Assembly (NCBI RefSeq): GCF_001541225.1
Contig: NZ_LMTS01000153.1
Location: forward strand, 5,749 to 37,847
Length of the DNA: 32,099 bases
Source of the DNA: Variovorax sp. WDL1
Lineage (GTDB): Bacteria > Pseudomonadota > Gammaproteobacteria > Burkholderiales > Burkholderiaceae_C
Direction: 5' to 3'
Of this stretch, positions 1 to 7,255 are shown one piece after another. A model generated the notes under the pieces. That model searched no databases. It was not told where the DNA came from and saw only the letters and a list, made by a program, of their open reading frames with translations. The stretch's first letter is position 1, and every line of letters begins with the position of its first letter. The translations under genes were made by a program, and so were the position numbers.

Positions 1-1
1 C

Positions 2-28
2 GCCGCACCCCTGAACACGCACGACTGA
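2..28 (+). CDS. Possible 3' end of an upstream gene (efflux pump component?)
   Basis: An open frame enters from the left edge and ends at TGA 26-28, giving a tail that reads A-A-P-L-N-T-H-D. Only eight codons are visible, so nothing can be recognised directly. The next gene is an outer-membrane efflux lipoprotein starting 31 bases later on the same strand. Such genes usually follow the RND inner-membrane pump gene in an operon, so an RND permease end is the natural guess. This is inference from context. Confidence 0.25.
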   Translation, partial: AAPLNTHD

Positions 29-59
29 TGGCGCAAGCCTCTACGCAAGAAAGCGGATC

Positions 60-1493
60 ATGAAACTCGATCGAAGCACTTTCACCCGGCCCTGGCGCGC
101 TGCGCTCGCGCCGCTCATGGCGGCCCTGGTGCTGGCCGGCTGCGCGACGGCAACCCCGGAAGCGCCGAGCTTCCAGGCGCCGGCACAGTTCAAGGAACAG
201 GCTGCGGCGCCCGCCGAAGGCCAGTGGACCCGTGCCCGGCCCGCCGAGGCGCAACCGCGCGGCGAGTGGTGGCGCGCCTTCAACGACCCGGTGCTCGACG
301 CGCTGGTCGCCCGCGCCGATGCCAGCAACAACAGCATCCAGGTGGCGGCGGCGCGGCTGGCCGAGGCACGCGCGCTGGCGCGCAGCACCGATGCCGACCG
401 GTCGCCGCAGATCGGCCTCGGCGCCGGTGCGAGCCGGCAGCGCGGCCTGGACCGCAATCAGAGCACCACGCCCTCCACGCTGATCAACGCGGGCCTCGAC
501 TTCTCTTATGAGCTCGACCTCTTCGGCCGGCTCTCGAAGGCCAGCGATGCGGCGCGGCTCGATGCCGAATCGCGCGCCGGCCTGCTGCAGAGCACGCGGC
601 TGCTGGTGCAGGCCGAGACCGCTCAGACCTACCTGGCGCTGCGCGCGCTCGACGACGAGCGCCAGCTGGTGCGCGAGACCGTCGAGGCCTACCGCGACAC
701 GCTTCGCCTCACGCAGCAGCGCCATCGGGCGGGCGACATCGCCGAGCTCGACGTGGCGCGGGTCGAGACCGAAATGGCCTCCACCGAGTCCGAGGCGCTC
801 ACGTTGGACCGGCGCCGTGCCGAGCTCGAGCACGCGCTCGCGGTGCTGACCGGCGAGCCGGCCTCCAGCTTCGAGATGAAGCCCGACAGCTGGGCCACTG
901 CCTTGCCCTCGATTCCCGCGGGCGTGCCGGCCACGGTGCTCACCCGCCGGCCCGATGTCTCTGCCGCGCAGAAGGGCGTGCTGGCGGCGCAGGCGCGCGT
1001 CGGCGTGGCGCAGGCCGCGTGGTTCCCCAACATCGCGCTGACCGGCGGCGGCGGCTACGCCTCGTCGGAGATCGGCGACCTTTTCAAGTGGTCCGCGCGG
1101 TCGTGGGGCATCGGCGCGCTGCTCTCGTTGCCGCTGCTCGACGGCGGGCGGCGCGAGGCCGGCGTGCAGGGCGCCAGCGCCCAGCTGGACGGCGCGCTCG
1201 CGAGCTACCGCGAACAGGTGCTCACGGCCTTCAGGGACGTGGAGGACCAGCTCTCCTCGCTGCGCATCCTGGGGGCGCAGTCGGAGGTGCAGGCCAAGGC
1301 GGTCGCCTCGGCGAGCCGGGCCACGCAGCTGTCCGACACGCGCTATCGCAATGGCTACATCAGCCAGCTCGACCTGCTCGATGCGCGCCGCAGCGAGCTG
1401 CGCAACCGGCGCCAGGCGCTGCAGGTGCGGTCGGCGCAATACCAGTCCACGGTCGGGCTGATCCGCGCACTCGGCGGTGACTGGACCGTCTGA
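60..1493 (+). CDS. Efflux outer-membrane factor lipoprotein (OprM/NodT family)
   Basis: Outer-membrane channel subunit of a tripartite efflux system; a trimer forms the exit duct for substrates passed on by an inner-membrane pump and a periplasmic adaptor. The 477-residue product begins with a basic stretch and hydrophobic segment ending in the lipobox L-A-G-C, with Cys28 as the predicted lipidated residue. The rest shows the two-fold repeat of long helices and beta strands typical of the family, including the conserved RRPDV segment near residue 297, and a late D-V-E-D-Q-L helix. Length matches the family (about 450-500). An A/G-rich stretch, AAGAAAG, lies before ATG 60. Substrate cannot be told from sequence: drug, metal and aromatic-compound pumps all use this subunit. 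A preceding pump gene is expected outside the window. Confidence 0.9.
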   Translation: MKLDRSTFTRPWRAALAPLMAALVLAGCATATPEAPSFQAPAQFKEQAAAPAEGQWTRARPAEAQPRGEWWRAFNDPVLDALVARADASNNSIQVAAARLAEARALARSTDADRSPQIGLGAGASRQRGLDRNQSTTPSTLINAGLDFSYELDLFGRLSKASDAARLDAESRAGLLQSTRLLVQAETAQTYLALRALDDERQLVRETVEAYRDTLRLTQQRHRAGDIAELDVARVETEMASTESEALTLDRRRAELEHALAVLTGEPASSFEMKPDSWATALPSIPAGVPATVLTRRPDVSAAQKGVLAAQARVGVAQAAWFPNIALTGGGGYASSEIGDLFKWSARSWGIGALLSLPLLDGGRREAGVQGASAQLDGALASYREQVLTAFRDVEDQLSSLRILGAQSEVQAKAVASASRATQLSDTRYRNGYISQLDLLDARRSELRNRRQALQVRSAQYQSTVGLIRALGGDWTV

Positions 1494-1497
1494 TGCT

Positions 1498-1610
1498 CGC
1501 CCCCAGGTTGGCTCACTTCGTGTAGCCGCCCACCCCCTACCGGGGGCAACACCAGCGGCCCGGCAAAGCCGGTTCCGCGGTGTTCCTGGAATAAGCGGCC
1601 CTCAGGGGCC
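1498..1610. repeat. Hairpin cluster between convergent genes, probable dispersed repeat and terminator
   Basis: Three inverted repeats follow each other between the efflux gene and the convergent small gene. The first is CCCCC/GGGGG at 1533-1546 with a 4-base loop. The second is a long hairpin at 1548-1584: outer arms AACACC-A-GCGG and CCGCGGTGTT pair with one bulged A, and an inner CCGGC/GCCGG stem carries an AAA loop at 1565-1567. The third is GGCCC/GGGCC at 1597-1610; the stop codon of the convergent gene falls in its loop. There is no T tract, so a classical intrinsic terminator is not shown. From memory, near-identical sequence recurs between genes in Variovorax and relatives, which suggests a REP-like family; that is recollection, not a search result. 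Confidence 0.6.
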
Positions 1611-1820
1611 GGGGGGCTGCGCCTGTGCCAACCGGCGCAGCGCGGCCGCCCCGAGCGCCAGGGCGCTCGAGTAGCTCGCCTGCGGCGTGGTGGCGGAATT
1701 GATGCGACGGTAGTGCAGGATCTCGGATCCCTCGTCGTCGAGCGCTTCGATCAGCACCCAGTAGAACTTTCCCTCTTCGCGCTCTTCAATGGTGAGCGCC
1801 ATGTCGCGTAACGAAGCCAT
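1602..1820 (-). CDS. Conserved small hypothetical protein
   Basis: A 72-residue acidic protein of unknown function. The N-terminal half (after M-A-S-L-R-D-M) reads like a two-stranded unit, E-G-K-F-Y-W-V-L-I-E-A followed by a D-D-E-G turn and I-L-H-Y-R-R-I. The C-terminal half is an Ala-rich helix, A-S-Y-S-S-A-L-A-L-G-A-A-A-L-R-R-L. No cysteines, signal peptide or membrane segment. The start is taken at ATG 1820 because AAGG lies just before it; a TTG one codon earlier and an ATG at 1802 are alternatives. The gene converges on the efflux gene and diverges from cobQ, and its last bases lie in a hairpin. Coding character (G/C at third positions) and the compact fold-like pattern support a real gene, but I cannot assign a job. 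Confidence 0.6.
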   Translation of the reverse strand: MASLRDMALTIEEREEGKFYWVLIEALDDEGSEILHYRRINSATTPQASYSSALALGAAALRRLAQAQPPGP

Positions 1821-1972
1821 CAACCTTGTTCTTTCTGTTTTTTGAGAACGAAAGACTACAGTTATTCACCTCGGCGCTGTACGGATCTGTCCAGACGCAA
1901 TCTCGCAAAGCGTGAAGGACTTGACGATCGGCGATGCCGGGCGTCCCCGCAGGGCTCGACGACAATCCGCGA

Positions 1973-3442
1973 ATGAATCAAGAGCGAGGCCGGGGCAAGG
2001 CCCGATGCGTCATGGTGCTGGGCACCACCAGCGGTGCCGGCAAGAGCTGGCTGGCCACCGCGATGTGCCGCTGGTATGCGCGACAGGGCTTCAAGGTCGC
2101 GCCATTCAAGGCGCAGAACATGAGCAACAACGCGCGCGTGGTGGCTGGCGGCGAGATCGGCAGCGCCCAGTATTTCCAGGCGCTGGCGGCAGGCGCCGCG
2201 CCGGATGTGCGCATGAATCCCCTGCTGCTCAAGCCGGAGCGCGACACGCACAGCCAGGTGATCCTCATGGGGCAGGTGAGCGCCGAGCTCTCGGCCCTGC
2301 CGTGGCGCGGGCGCAGCGAGCACGTGTGGCCGAAGCTCGCCCGTGCGCTCGACGAACTGCGGGCCGACCACGACATCGTGGTGATCGAAGGCGCCGGCTC
2401 GCCGGCCGAAATCAACCTGATGGACAGTGACATCGTCAACCTGCGCGTCGCGCGGCATGCCGAGGCGCGTTGCCTGCTGGTGACCGACATCGACCGCGGC
2501 GGCGCCTTCGCGCACCTGTACGGCACCTGGGCCCTGATGCCCGAGGCGGATCGCGCGCGGCTGGCCGGGTTCGTGCTCAACAAGTTCCGCGGCGATGCTT
2601 CGCTGCTCGCGCCTGCGCCCGAGCGCCTGCAGGCGCTGACGGGGGTGCCCACCCTCGCGACCTTGCCAATGTGGTGGCAGCACGGCCTGCCCGAGGAGGA
2701 CGGCGTCTTCGACGAGCGCAACACGGCCGCCGGCGAGGTCCGGCTGACGGTTGCCGTCGTCGCCTGTCCGCGCATCAGCAACCTCGACGAATTCCAGCCG
2801 CTCAAGAACGTGGCGGGCCTGCGCCTGCGCTGGGTGCGAAGCCCGGCGGAGCTGGCGGGTGCGGACTGGGTCGTGCTGCCCGGCTCCAAGAACACCAGCG
2901 GCGACCTGGCCTGGATGCGCGCGCAGGGGCTGGACCGCGCCGTGGCGGAACACGCTGCACGCGGCGGCGCGGTGCTCGGCATCTGCGGCGGGCTGCAGAT
3001 GCTGGGCGAGGCCTTGATCGATCCGCACGGGGTCGACGGCAACGGCCCCGGGTTGGGCCTGCTGCCCCTGGTCACTGTGTTCGAGGAAGACAAGACCGTG
3101 CGCTTGCGCGAGGCGCGCTTCGGCGTGCTGAAAGGACCCTGGGCCGCGTTGTCGGAGGTGGCGATGCGTGGCTACGAGATCCACCACGGCCGTACCGCGC
3201 CGCACCCCGCCATGGCTGCCGCCGGCGATCGCGCCGAGGCCGTGATGGCCGAGGACCTGGCCTGGCAGAACGCGCAGGGCAACGTGCTGGGCCTGTACCT
3301 GCATGGACTGTTCGAGGACCCTGCCGTGCTGCAGGCACTCTTCGGGGCGCGGGCGCGCACGCTCGACGCCGTGTTCGACGGACTCGCCGACCACATCGAT
3401 TCCCATTTTGAAGCGGGCGCGCTGCGCTCCCTGATCGAATGA
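1973..3442 (+). CDS. cobQ: Cobyric acid synthase (glutamine-hydrolysing)
   Basis: Amidates adenosylcobyrinic acid a,c-diamide at carboxylates b, d, e and g, using glutamine and ATP, in cobalamin synthesis. The 489-residue product has an N-terminal dethiobiotin-synthetase-like ATP domain with the loop G-T-T-S-G-A-G-K-S at 17-25 and the family signature F-K-A-Q-N-M-S-N-N. A C-terminal class I glutamine amidotransferase domain follows: the nucleophile is Cys338 in G-I-C-G-G-L-Q-M-L-G and the catalytic His is 444 in Y-L-H-G-L-F-E. Start: ATG 1973 fits the usual short leader before the ATP loop; the in-frame ATG 1934 would add 13 unlikely residues. Neither start has a convincing ribosome binding site. 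First gene of a four-gene operon; its TGA overlaps the cobT ATG by four bases. Confidence 0.95.
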   Translation: MNQERGRGKARCVMVLGTTSGAGKSWLATAMCRWYARQGFKVAPFKAQNMSNNARVVAGGEIGSAQYFQALAAGAAPDVRMNPLLLKPERDTHSQVILMGQVSAELSALPWRGRSEHVWPKLARALDELRADHDIVVIEGAGSPAEINLMDSDIVNLRVARHAEARCLLVTDIDRGGAFAHLYGTWALMPEADRARLAGFVLNKFRGDASLLAPAPERLQALTGVPTLATLPMWWQHGLPEEDGVFDERNTAAGEVRLTVAVVACPRISNLDEFQPLKNVAGLRLRWVRSPAELAGADWVVLPGSKNTSGDLAWMRAQGLDRAVAEHAARGGAVLGICGGLQMLGEALIDPHGVDGNGPGLGLLPLVTVFEEDKTVRLREARFGVLKGPWAALSEVAMRGYEIHHGRTAPHPAMAAAGDRAEAVMAEDLAWQNAQGNVLGLYLHGLFEDPAVLQALFGARARTLDAVFDGLADHIDSHFEAGALRSLIE

Positions 3443-4479
3443 CGCTTGAACTTCCCACGGTCGAATCGATCGACGACCCCGCGCTCGCCGGGCGGCTGCA
3501 GCATCTGCTGGACCACAAGACCAAGCCGCTCGGCGCGCTGGGCCGGCTCGAAGCCCTCGCCCTGCGGCTGGGGCTGATCCTCGGCAGCGAGGCGCCCGCG
3601 CTCACGGCGCCGCAGATGCTGGTGTGCGCCGGCGACCACGGCCTGGCGGCGCGCGGCGTCTCGGCCTATCCGAGCGACGTGACCTGGCAGATGGTCGAGA
3701 ACTTCCTCGCCGGCGGCGCGGCCGTCAGCGTGCTGGCGCGGCAGCATGGGCTGGCGCTCACCGTGGTGGACTGCGGCGTGCGGCATGACTTCGAGGCGCG
3801 CGAAGGCTTGTTGGTGCGCAGGATCGCGTTCGGCACCGCCGATGCCTCGGCAGGTCCGGCCATGAGCCTCGCCCAGTGCGAAAGGGCCATCGCCAATGGC
3901 ATGGCACTGGTTCGCGAGCTGCCGGGCAACGCGCTGCTGCTGGGCGAGATGGGCATCGGCAACTCCTCGGCCGCCTCGCTGCTGCTGGCGCGGCTGGCGG
4001 GGCAGGACATCGATGCCTGCACCGGCAGCGGCACCGGCCTGGACGCCGCGGGGCGAGCGCGCAAGCGTGCGTTGCTTCGCGAGGTGCTGGCGGTGCATGC
4101 CGATGCGGCCACCCCGCTGGCGGCGCTCTCGGCCTTCGGCGGCTTCGAGATCGCCACGCTGGTCGGCACCGTGCTGCAGGCTGCCGAGGAGCGGCGCGTG
4201 ATCGTGGTCGATGGCTTCATCGCCAGCACGGCGGTGCTGGTCGCGCAGGGCCTGCGGCCGCGCGTCGTGCAGCGCTGCGTCGCGGCGCACGAGTCGGCCG
4301 AGCCCGGCCATCGGCTGCTTCTGGCGGCGCTGGGCCTGGAGCCGTTGCTGAAGCTGGACATGCGCCTGGGCGAGGGCTCGGGCGCCGCGCTGGCCTGGCC
4401 GCTGCTGGAATCGGCCTGCCGCATCCTGCGCGAGATGGCGAGCTTCGAGTCGGCCGGCGTGTCGCAGCGGGGGGATTGA
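3439..4479 (+). CDS. cobT: Nicotinate-nucleotide:dimethylbenzimidazole phosphoribosyltransferase
   Basis: Transfers phosphoribose from nicotinate mononucleotide to 5,6-dimethylbenzimidazole, giving alpha-ribazole 5'-phosphate, the lower ligand of cobalamin. The 346 residues match the usual family length. Visible signatures include T-K-P-L-G-A-L-G-R-L-E near the N-terminus, the C-A-G-D-H-G segment, G-E-M-G-I-G-N-S-S-A-A, and L-G-E-G-S-G-A-A-L-A near the end, where Glu312 corresponds to the catalytic glutamate. ATG 3439 overlaps the cobQ stop as ATGA, and its own TGA overlaps the next ATG, so translation of the operon is probably coupled. Cytosolic enzyme. CobT, CobS and CobC together assemble and attach the lower ligand. 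Confidence 0.96.
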   Translation: MTLELPTVESIDDPALAGRLQHLLDHKTKPLGALGRLEALALRLGLILGSEAPALTAPQMLVCAGDHGLAARGVSAYPSDVTWQMVENFLAGGAAVSVLARQHGLALTVVDCGVRHDFEAREGLLVRRIAFGTADASAGPAMSLAQCERAIANGMALVRELPGNALLLGEMGIGNSSAASLLLARLAGQDIDACTGSGTGLDAAGRARKRALLREVLAVHADAATPLAALSAFGGFEIATLVGTVLQAAEERRVIVVDGFIASTAVLVAQGLRPRVVQRCVAAHESAEPGHRLLLAALGLEPLLKLDMRLGEGSGAALAWPLLESACRILREMASFESAGVSQRGD

Positions 4480-5276
4480 TGCACGGCGTGCGCCATTTCC
4501 TGCTGGCGCTCCAGTTCTTCACGCGCGTGCCGGTCACGGGTCGGCTGGCCGCCTGGGTGGGCTTCAGTCCCGCAATGCTGCGGGCGAGCGCGGCGCATTT
4601 TCCGGGAGTGGGTTGGCTCGTCGGCGCAGTGGGGGCGGGCGTGTTCCTGCTTGCGCAGTCGGGCCTGCCCGGCATGGCCGGCGCGGTGGCGGCTGCACTG
4701 CTGTCGACGATCGCGACCGTGCTGGTGACCGGCGCCTTCCACGAGGACGGGCTGGCCGACGTGGCCGATGGCCTGGGCGGTTCGGCGGACCGCATCCGGG
4801 CGCTGGAGATCATGAAGGACTCGCGCATCGGGGCCTTCGGCGCGCTCGCGCTGGTGCTGGCGCTGGGGCTGAAGATCGCGCTGCTGGCCACGCTGGCGGG
4901 GGAGGGCGCGATGAACGTCGCGACCGCCTTGCTGGCCGCGCATGTGCTGTCGCGGCTGGCGCCGCTGTTCGTCATCCGGTGGCTTCCCTATGTCGGAGGC
5001 GAGGGCGCCACCAGCAAGTCCAAGCCCCTGGCCGATGCGATCGGTGGCGGTGCCTTGCTGGTGGGCGTGCTGTATGCGCTGCCGGCCGCCGTGCTGCTGC
5101 TGTACACGCAGCCGTTGGTCCAGGCCGTGGCTGCCCTGGTTGCGTGCGTGCTCGCTGCGTCGTACATGGCGTGGGTGCTCGCGCGCCGGCTGCAGGGCTT
5201 CACCGGCGACGGGCTGGGCGCCACCCAGCAGCTGTGCGAGCTGGCCATTTACCTGGCGCTGGCTTGGCAGATATGA
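4479..5276 (+). CDS. cobS: Adenosylcobinamide-GDP ribazoletransferase (cobalamin synthase)
   Basis: Inner-membrane enzyme joining adenosylcobinamide-GDP to alpha-ribazole (or its phosphate), the last assembly step of cobalamin. ATG 4479 shares its A with the cobT stop codon, giving 265 residues, normal for the family. The N-terminal L-Q-F-F-T-R-V-P-V motif and the metal-binding signature F-H-E-D-G-L-A-D-V-A-D-G at 87-98 are diagnostic. M-K-D-S-R-I-G-A-F-G follows, and several hydrophobic segments across the rest of the chain mark a multi-pass membrane protein. A longer in-frame start would lie inside cobT and lacks support. The stop overlaps the next start. Confidence 0.95.
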   Translation: MHGVRHFLLALQFFTRVPVTGRLAAWVGFSPAMLRASAAHFPGVGWLVGAVGAGVFLLAQSGLPGMAGAVAAALLSTIATVLVTGAFHEDGLADVADGLGGSADRIRALEIMKDSRIGAFGALALVLALGLKIALLATLAGEGAMNVATALLAAHVLSRLAPLFVIRWLPYVGGEGATSKSKPLADAIGGGALLVGVLYALPAAVLLLYTQPLVQAVAALVACVLAASYMAWVLARRLQGFTGDGLGATQQLCELAIYLALAWQI

Positions 5277-5833
5277 AGCTCGGTCTCGTGCGCCACGCCG
5301 AAACCACCGCGGCGGCCGGCTCCTGCTACGGCCGCACCGACGTGGGCGTGCCCCCGGAGGCCACACGCGTCATCGCCGAACGCATCGCGCCATCGGTTGC
5401 TGCGGGCATCGAGCTCGTCACTTCGCCCCTGAAGCGCTGCGCGCTGCTGGCGCAGGCCATCGCCTCGCTGCGGCCCGAGCTGCCGCTGCGCGTCGACCCG
5501 CGTATCGCCGAGATGGATTTCGGCGCCTGGGAAGGCTGCGACTGGCGCAGCATCGGGCGCGCCGAGTTCGACGCCTGGACCGGCGCCTTCGCCGACGCGC
5601 GCCCGGGCGGCCACGGCGAGAGCACGCGCGAGTTCATGGGGCGGGTGGGCGAAGCATTCGACGAATGGCGTGCCGCGGGCCGCGACGCGCTGTGGATCAC
5701 CCATGCCGGCGTGATCCGCGCCGTGTGGCTGCTGAGCGATGGCCTGCGCTGCGCCGAGCGCGCCGACCAATGGCCCTCGCGGCCGATTGCGTTCGGCGAG
5801 TGGGTGGTGGTCGAGCGGAAGGCGCAGGGTTGA
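5273..5833 (+). CDS. cobC: Histidine phosphatase, probable alpha-ribazole phosphatase
   Basis: A 186-residue phosphoglycerate-mutase-like phosphatase. The phospho-accepting His8 sits in the R-H-A-E motif at 7-10; the second catalytic His is 144 in T-H-A-G-V-I-R. The conserved S-P-L-K-R-C-x-x-L-A and M-D-F-G-A-W-E-G segments are also present. Sequence alone gives the superfamily. The specific role, removing phosphate from alpha-ribazole 5'-phosphate (or from adenosylcobalamin 5'-phosphate), follows from its place as the last gene behind cobT and cobS. ATG 5273 overlaps the cobS TGA by three bases. Nothing in the active site looks degraded. Confidence 0.88.
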   Translation: MKLGLVRHAETTAAAGSCYGRTDVGVPPEATRVIAERIAPSVAAGIELVTSPLKRCALLAQAIASLRPELPLRVDPRIAEMDFGAWEGCDWRSIGRAEFDAWTGAFADARPGGHGESTREFMGRVGEAFDEWRAAGRDALWITHAGVIRAVWLLSDGLRCAERADQWPSRPIAFGEWVVVERKAQG

Positions 5834-5860
5834 ACTTCGAGTACGGTCGAGGTCCCGTGG

Positions 5861-5885
5861 AAACATGTCATGGTGTGATATGTTT
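5861..5885. promoter_or_regulatory. Palindromic operator before the hemerythrin gene
   Basis: Two 10-base arms, AAACATGTCA (5861-5870) and TGATATGTTT (5876-5885), flank TGGTG; nine of ten positions are complementary. The right arm contains TG-A-TATGTT, which reads as an extended -10 (5876-5884), so a bound dimer would block transcription. The site ends 23 bases before the hemerythrin ATG. The regulator is not identifiable from the window; an Rrf2-type nitric-oxide or iron-sulphur sensor would suit the gene but the match is not exact to consensus motifs I know. Confidence 0.6.
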
Positions 5886-5908
5886 GGCTTTCAAAAGGGC
5901 AATTGCTC

Positions 5909-6484
5909 ATGACCAAACCCGGGATGTCGCGATTTCCTCGAGGTGCTCAAGACCGCTCCCTGCCGAGTGGCGGATTCGAGGTGCCGCTGGAGATGCTTTC
6001 CGCCTGCCACGCCCGCATCGAGCAGCAGTGTGCAACGTTGCAGCGGCTGCTGCCGCACCTGGCCAGCCACGGCGCCGACGGGGATGCACGTGCCGCGGCG
6101 GCCGCTGTGATGCGGTACTTCGATACCGCGGCCAAACATCACCATGAAGATGAGGAGAAGGATCTCTTTCCCGCGCTCATCGAGTCGATGGCCGGGTCGG
6201 ACCCGGTGTGCCTGCGCGAGATGACCCAAGGCCTCGCGGCCGAGCACCGGGAGCTCGAAGCACGCTGGTGCCACCTGCGCGCCGTGCTCGAGCAGATCGT
6301 CGCGGGGCATACCGTGCCGCTTGACACCGAGGATGTGCAAGCGCTGGTTGGCCTGTACGAGCGGCATATGGCGCGTGAAGAGCAAGAGCTCCTGCCGATG
6401 GCCGCGCGCCTGCTGAGCGCCGAAGAGCTGGAACGGATCGGCCGCGCGATGCGGGAGCGCCGGGGAATCCAACTCCCCGGATGA
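5909..6484 (+). CDS. Hemerythrin HHE-domain protein
   Basis: Predicted cytosolic four-helix protein with a non-haem di-iron site, 191 residues. Candidate iron ligands fall in the expected spacing: His34 (A-C-H-A-R-I), His78 and Glu82 within H-H-H-E-D-E-E-K-D-L-F-P, His113 (E-H-R-E-L-E), and His153 with Glu157 (R-H-M-A-R-E-E-Q-E-L). The motif E-E-x-x-L-F/L-P occurs after both halves, as in bacterial hemerythrin-like proteins. Family members bind oxygen or nitric oxide or help repair iron-sulphur clusters; which applies here is unknown. ATG 5909 is chosen over TTG 5903 because an AAAAGGG stretch ends nine bases upstream. It follows cobC by 75 bases but has its own operator and likely promoter, so I treat it as a separate unit. 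Confidence 0.9.
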   Translation: MTKPGMSRFPRGAQDRSLPSGGFEVPLEMLSACHARIEQQCATLQRLLPHLASHGADGDARAAAAAVMRYFDTAAKHHHEDEEKDLFPALIESMAGSDPVCLREMTQGLAAEHRELEARWCHLRAVLEQIVAGHTVPLDTEDVQALVGLYERHMAREEQELLPMAARLLSAEELERIGRAMRERRGIQLPG

Positions 6485-6532
6485 GGTGCCGGCCTCTGCG
6501 CGGAGCACCGGGACATCAATGACGGCGCAGGC

Positions 6533-7171
6533 TCAGGGTGCCGGCGTCTTCGGCTTGTAGTCGCACCAGGGCGCGACTGCGCACTTCCAGCACATCGGCT
6601 TGCGCGCGACGCAGACGTAGCGGCCATGCAGGATCAGCCAGTGGTGCGCATGCAGCCGGTAGGCCGGCGGTACACGCTTCTCCAGCTTGAGCTCGACCTC
6701 CAGCGGCGTCTTGCCGGGTGCCAGGCCGGTGCGATTGCTGACGCGGAAGATGTGCGTGTCCACCGCCATGGTGGCTTCGCCGAAGGCCACGTTGAGCACC
6801 ACGTTGGCGGTCTTGCGGCCCACGCCCGGCAGGGCCTCGAGCTCGGCACGGGTGCGCGGCACTTCGCCGCCGTGTCGCTCGATCAGCATTCGGCAGGCTT
6901 CGATCAGGTGCTTCGCCTTGCTGCGGTACAGGCCGATGGTCTTGATGTAGCTCTCGAGGCCTTCGATCCCCAGGTCCAGGATGGCCTGGGGCGTATTCGC
7001 GACCGGGAACAGCTTGCGCGTCGCCTTGTTCACGCCCACGTCGGTGGCCTGCGCCGACAGCAGCACCGCGGCCAGCAGCTCGAAGGGGGTGCTGTATTCC
7101 AGCTCGGTCTCGGGCTCGGGGTTGGCAGCCTGCAGGGTGGCGAAGAAGGGGTCGATGGCTTCTTTTTTCAT
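6533..7171 (-). CDS. nth: Endonuclease III
   Basis: DNA glycosylase/AP lyase that removes oxidised pyrimidines in base excision repair. The 212-residue product keeps the helix-hairpin-helix L-P-G-V-G-R-K-T-A with catalytic Lys120, and the catalytic Asp138 in V-D-T-H. Four cysteines at 187, 194, 197 and 203 hold the 4Fe-4S cluster in the C-x6-C-x2-C-x5-C pattern. These numbers coincide with the Escherichia coli enzyme, which supports the start at ATG 7171; the upstream open frame is not part of the gene. No strong ribosome binding site is visible. Divergent from the aminotransferase gene, with 84 bases between. Confidence 0.97.
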   Translation of the reverse strand: MKKEAIDPFFATLQAANPEPETELEYSTPFELLAAVLLSAQATDVGVNKATRKLFPVANTPQAILDLGIEGLESYIKTIGLYRSKAKHLIEACRMLIERHGGEVPRTRAELEALPGVGRKTANVVLNVAFGEATMAVDTHIFRVSNRTGLAPGKTPLEVELKLEKRVPPAYRLHAHHWLILHGRYVCVARKPMCWKCAVAPWCDYKPKTPAP

Positions 7172-7255
7172 GTGGGCGGCAGTGTATGCATGATGCGGCG
7201 GCGTGGGCCGAACTTGCGACAATGGCAGCCCTTCCGTCATTCGCAGCAGGTTCCC

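Noticed and set aside
1824..1972. Cobalamin riboswitch upstream of cobQ
   Set aside because: The gap is too short for a full class I element plus expression platform and I find no B12-box-like sequence.
1862..3406. A 514-codon minus-strand frame opposite cobQ
   Set aside because: No recognisable motifs, and CobQ with both catalytic domains occupies the plus strand.
6626..7255. N-terminal extension of the aminotransferase across nth
   Set aside because: It is antisense to the conserved catalytic and cluster residues of endonuclease III, and a good start with a ribosome binding site lies at 7256.
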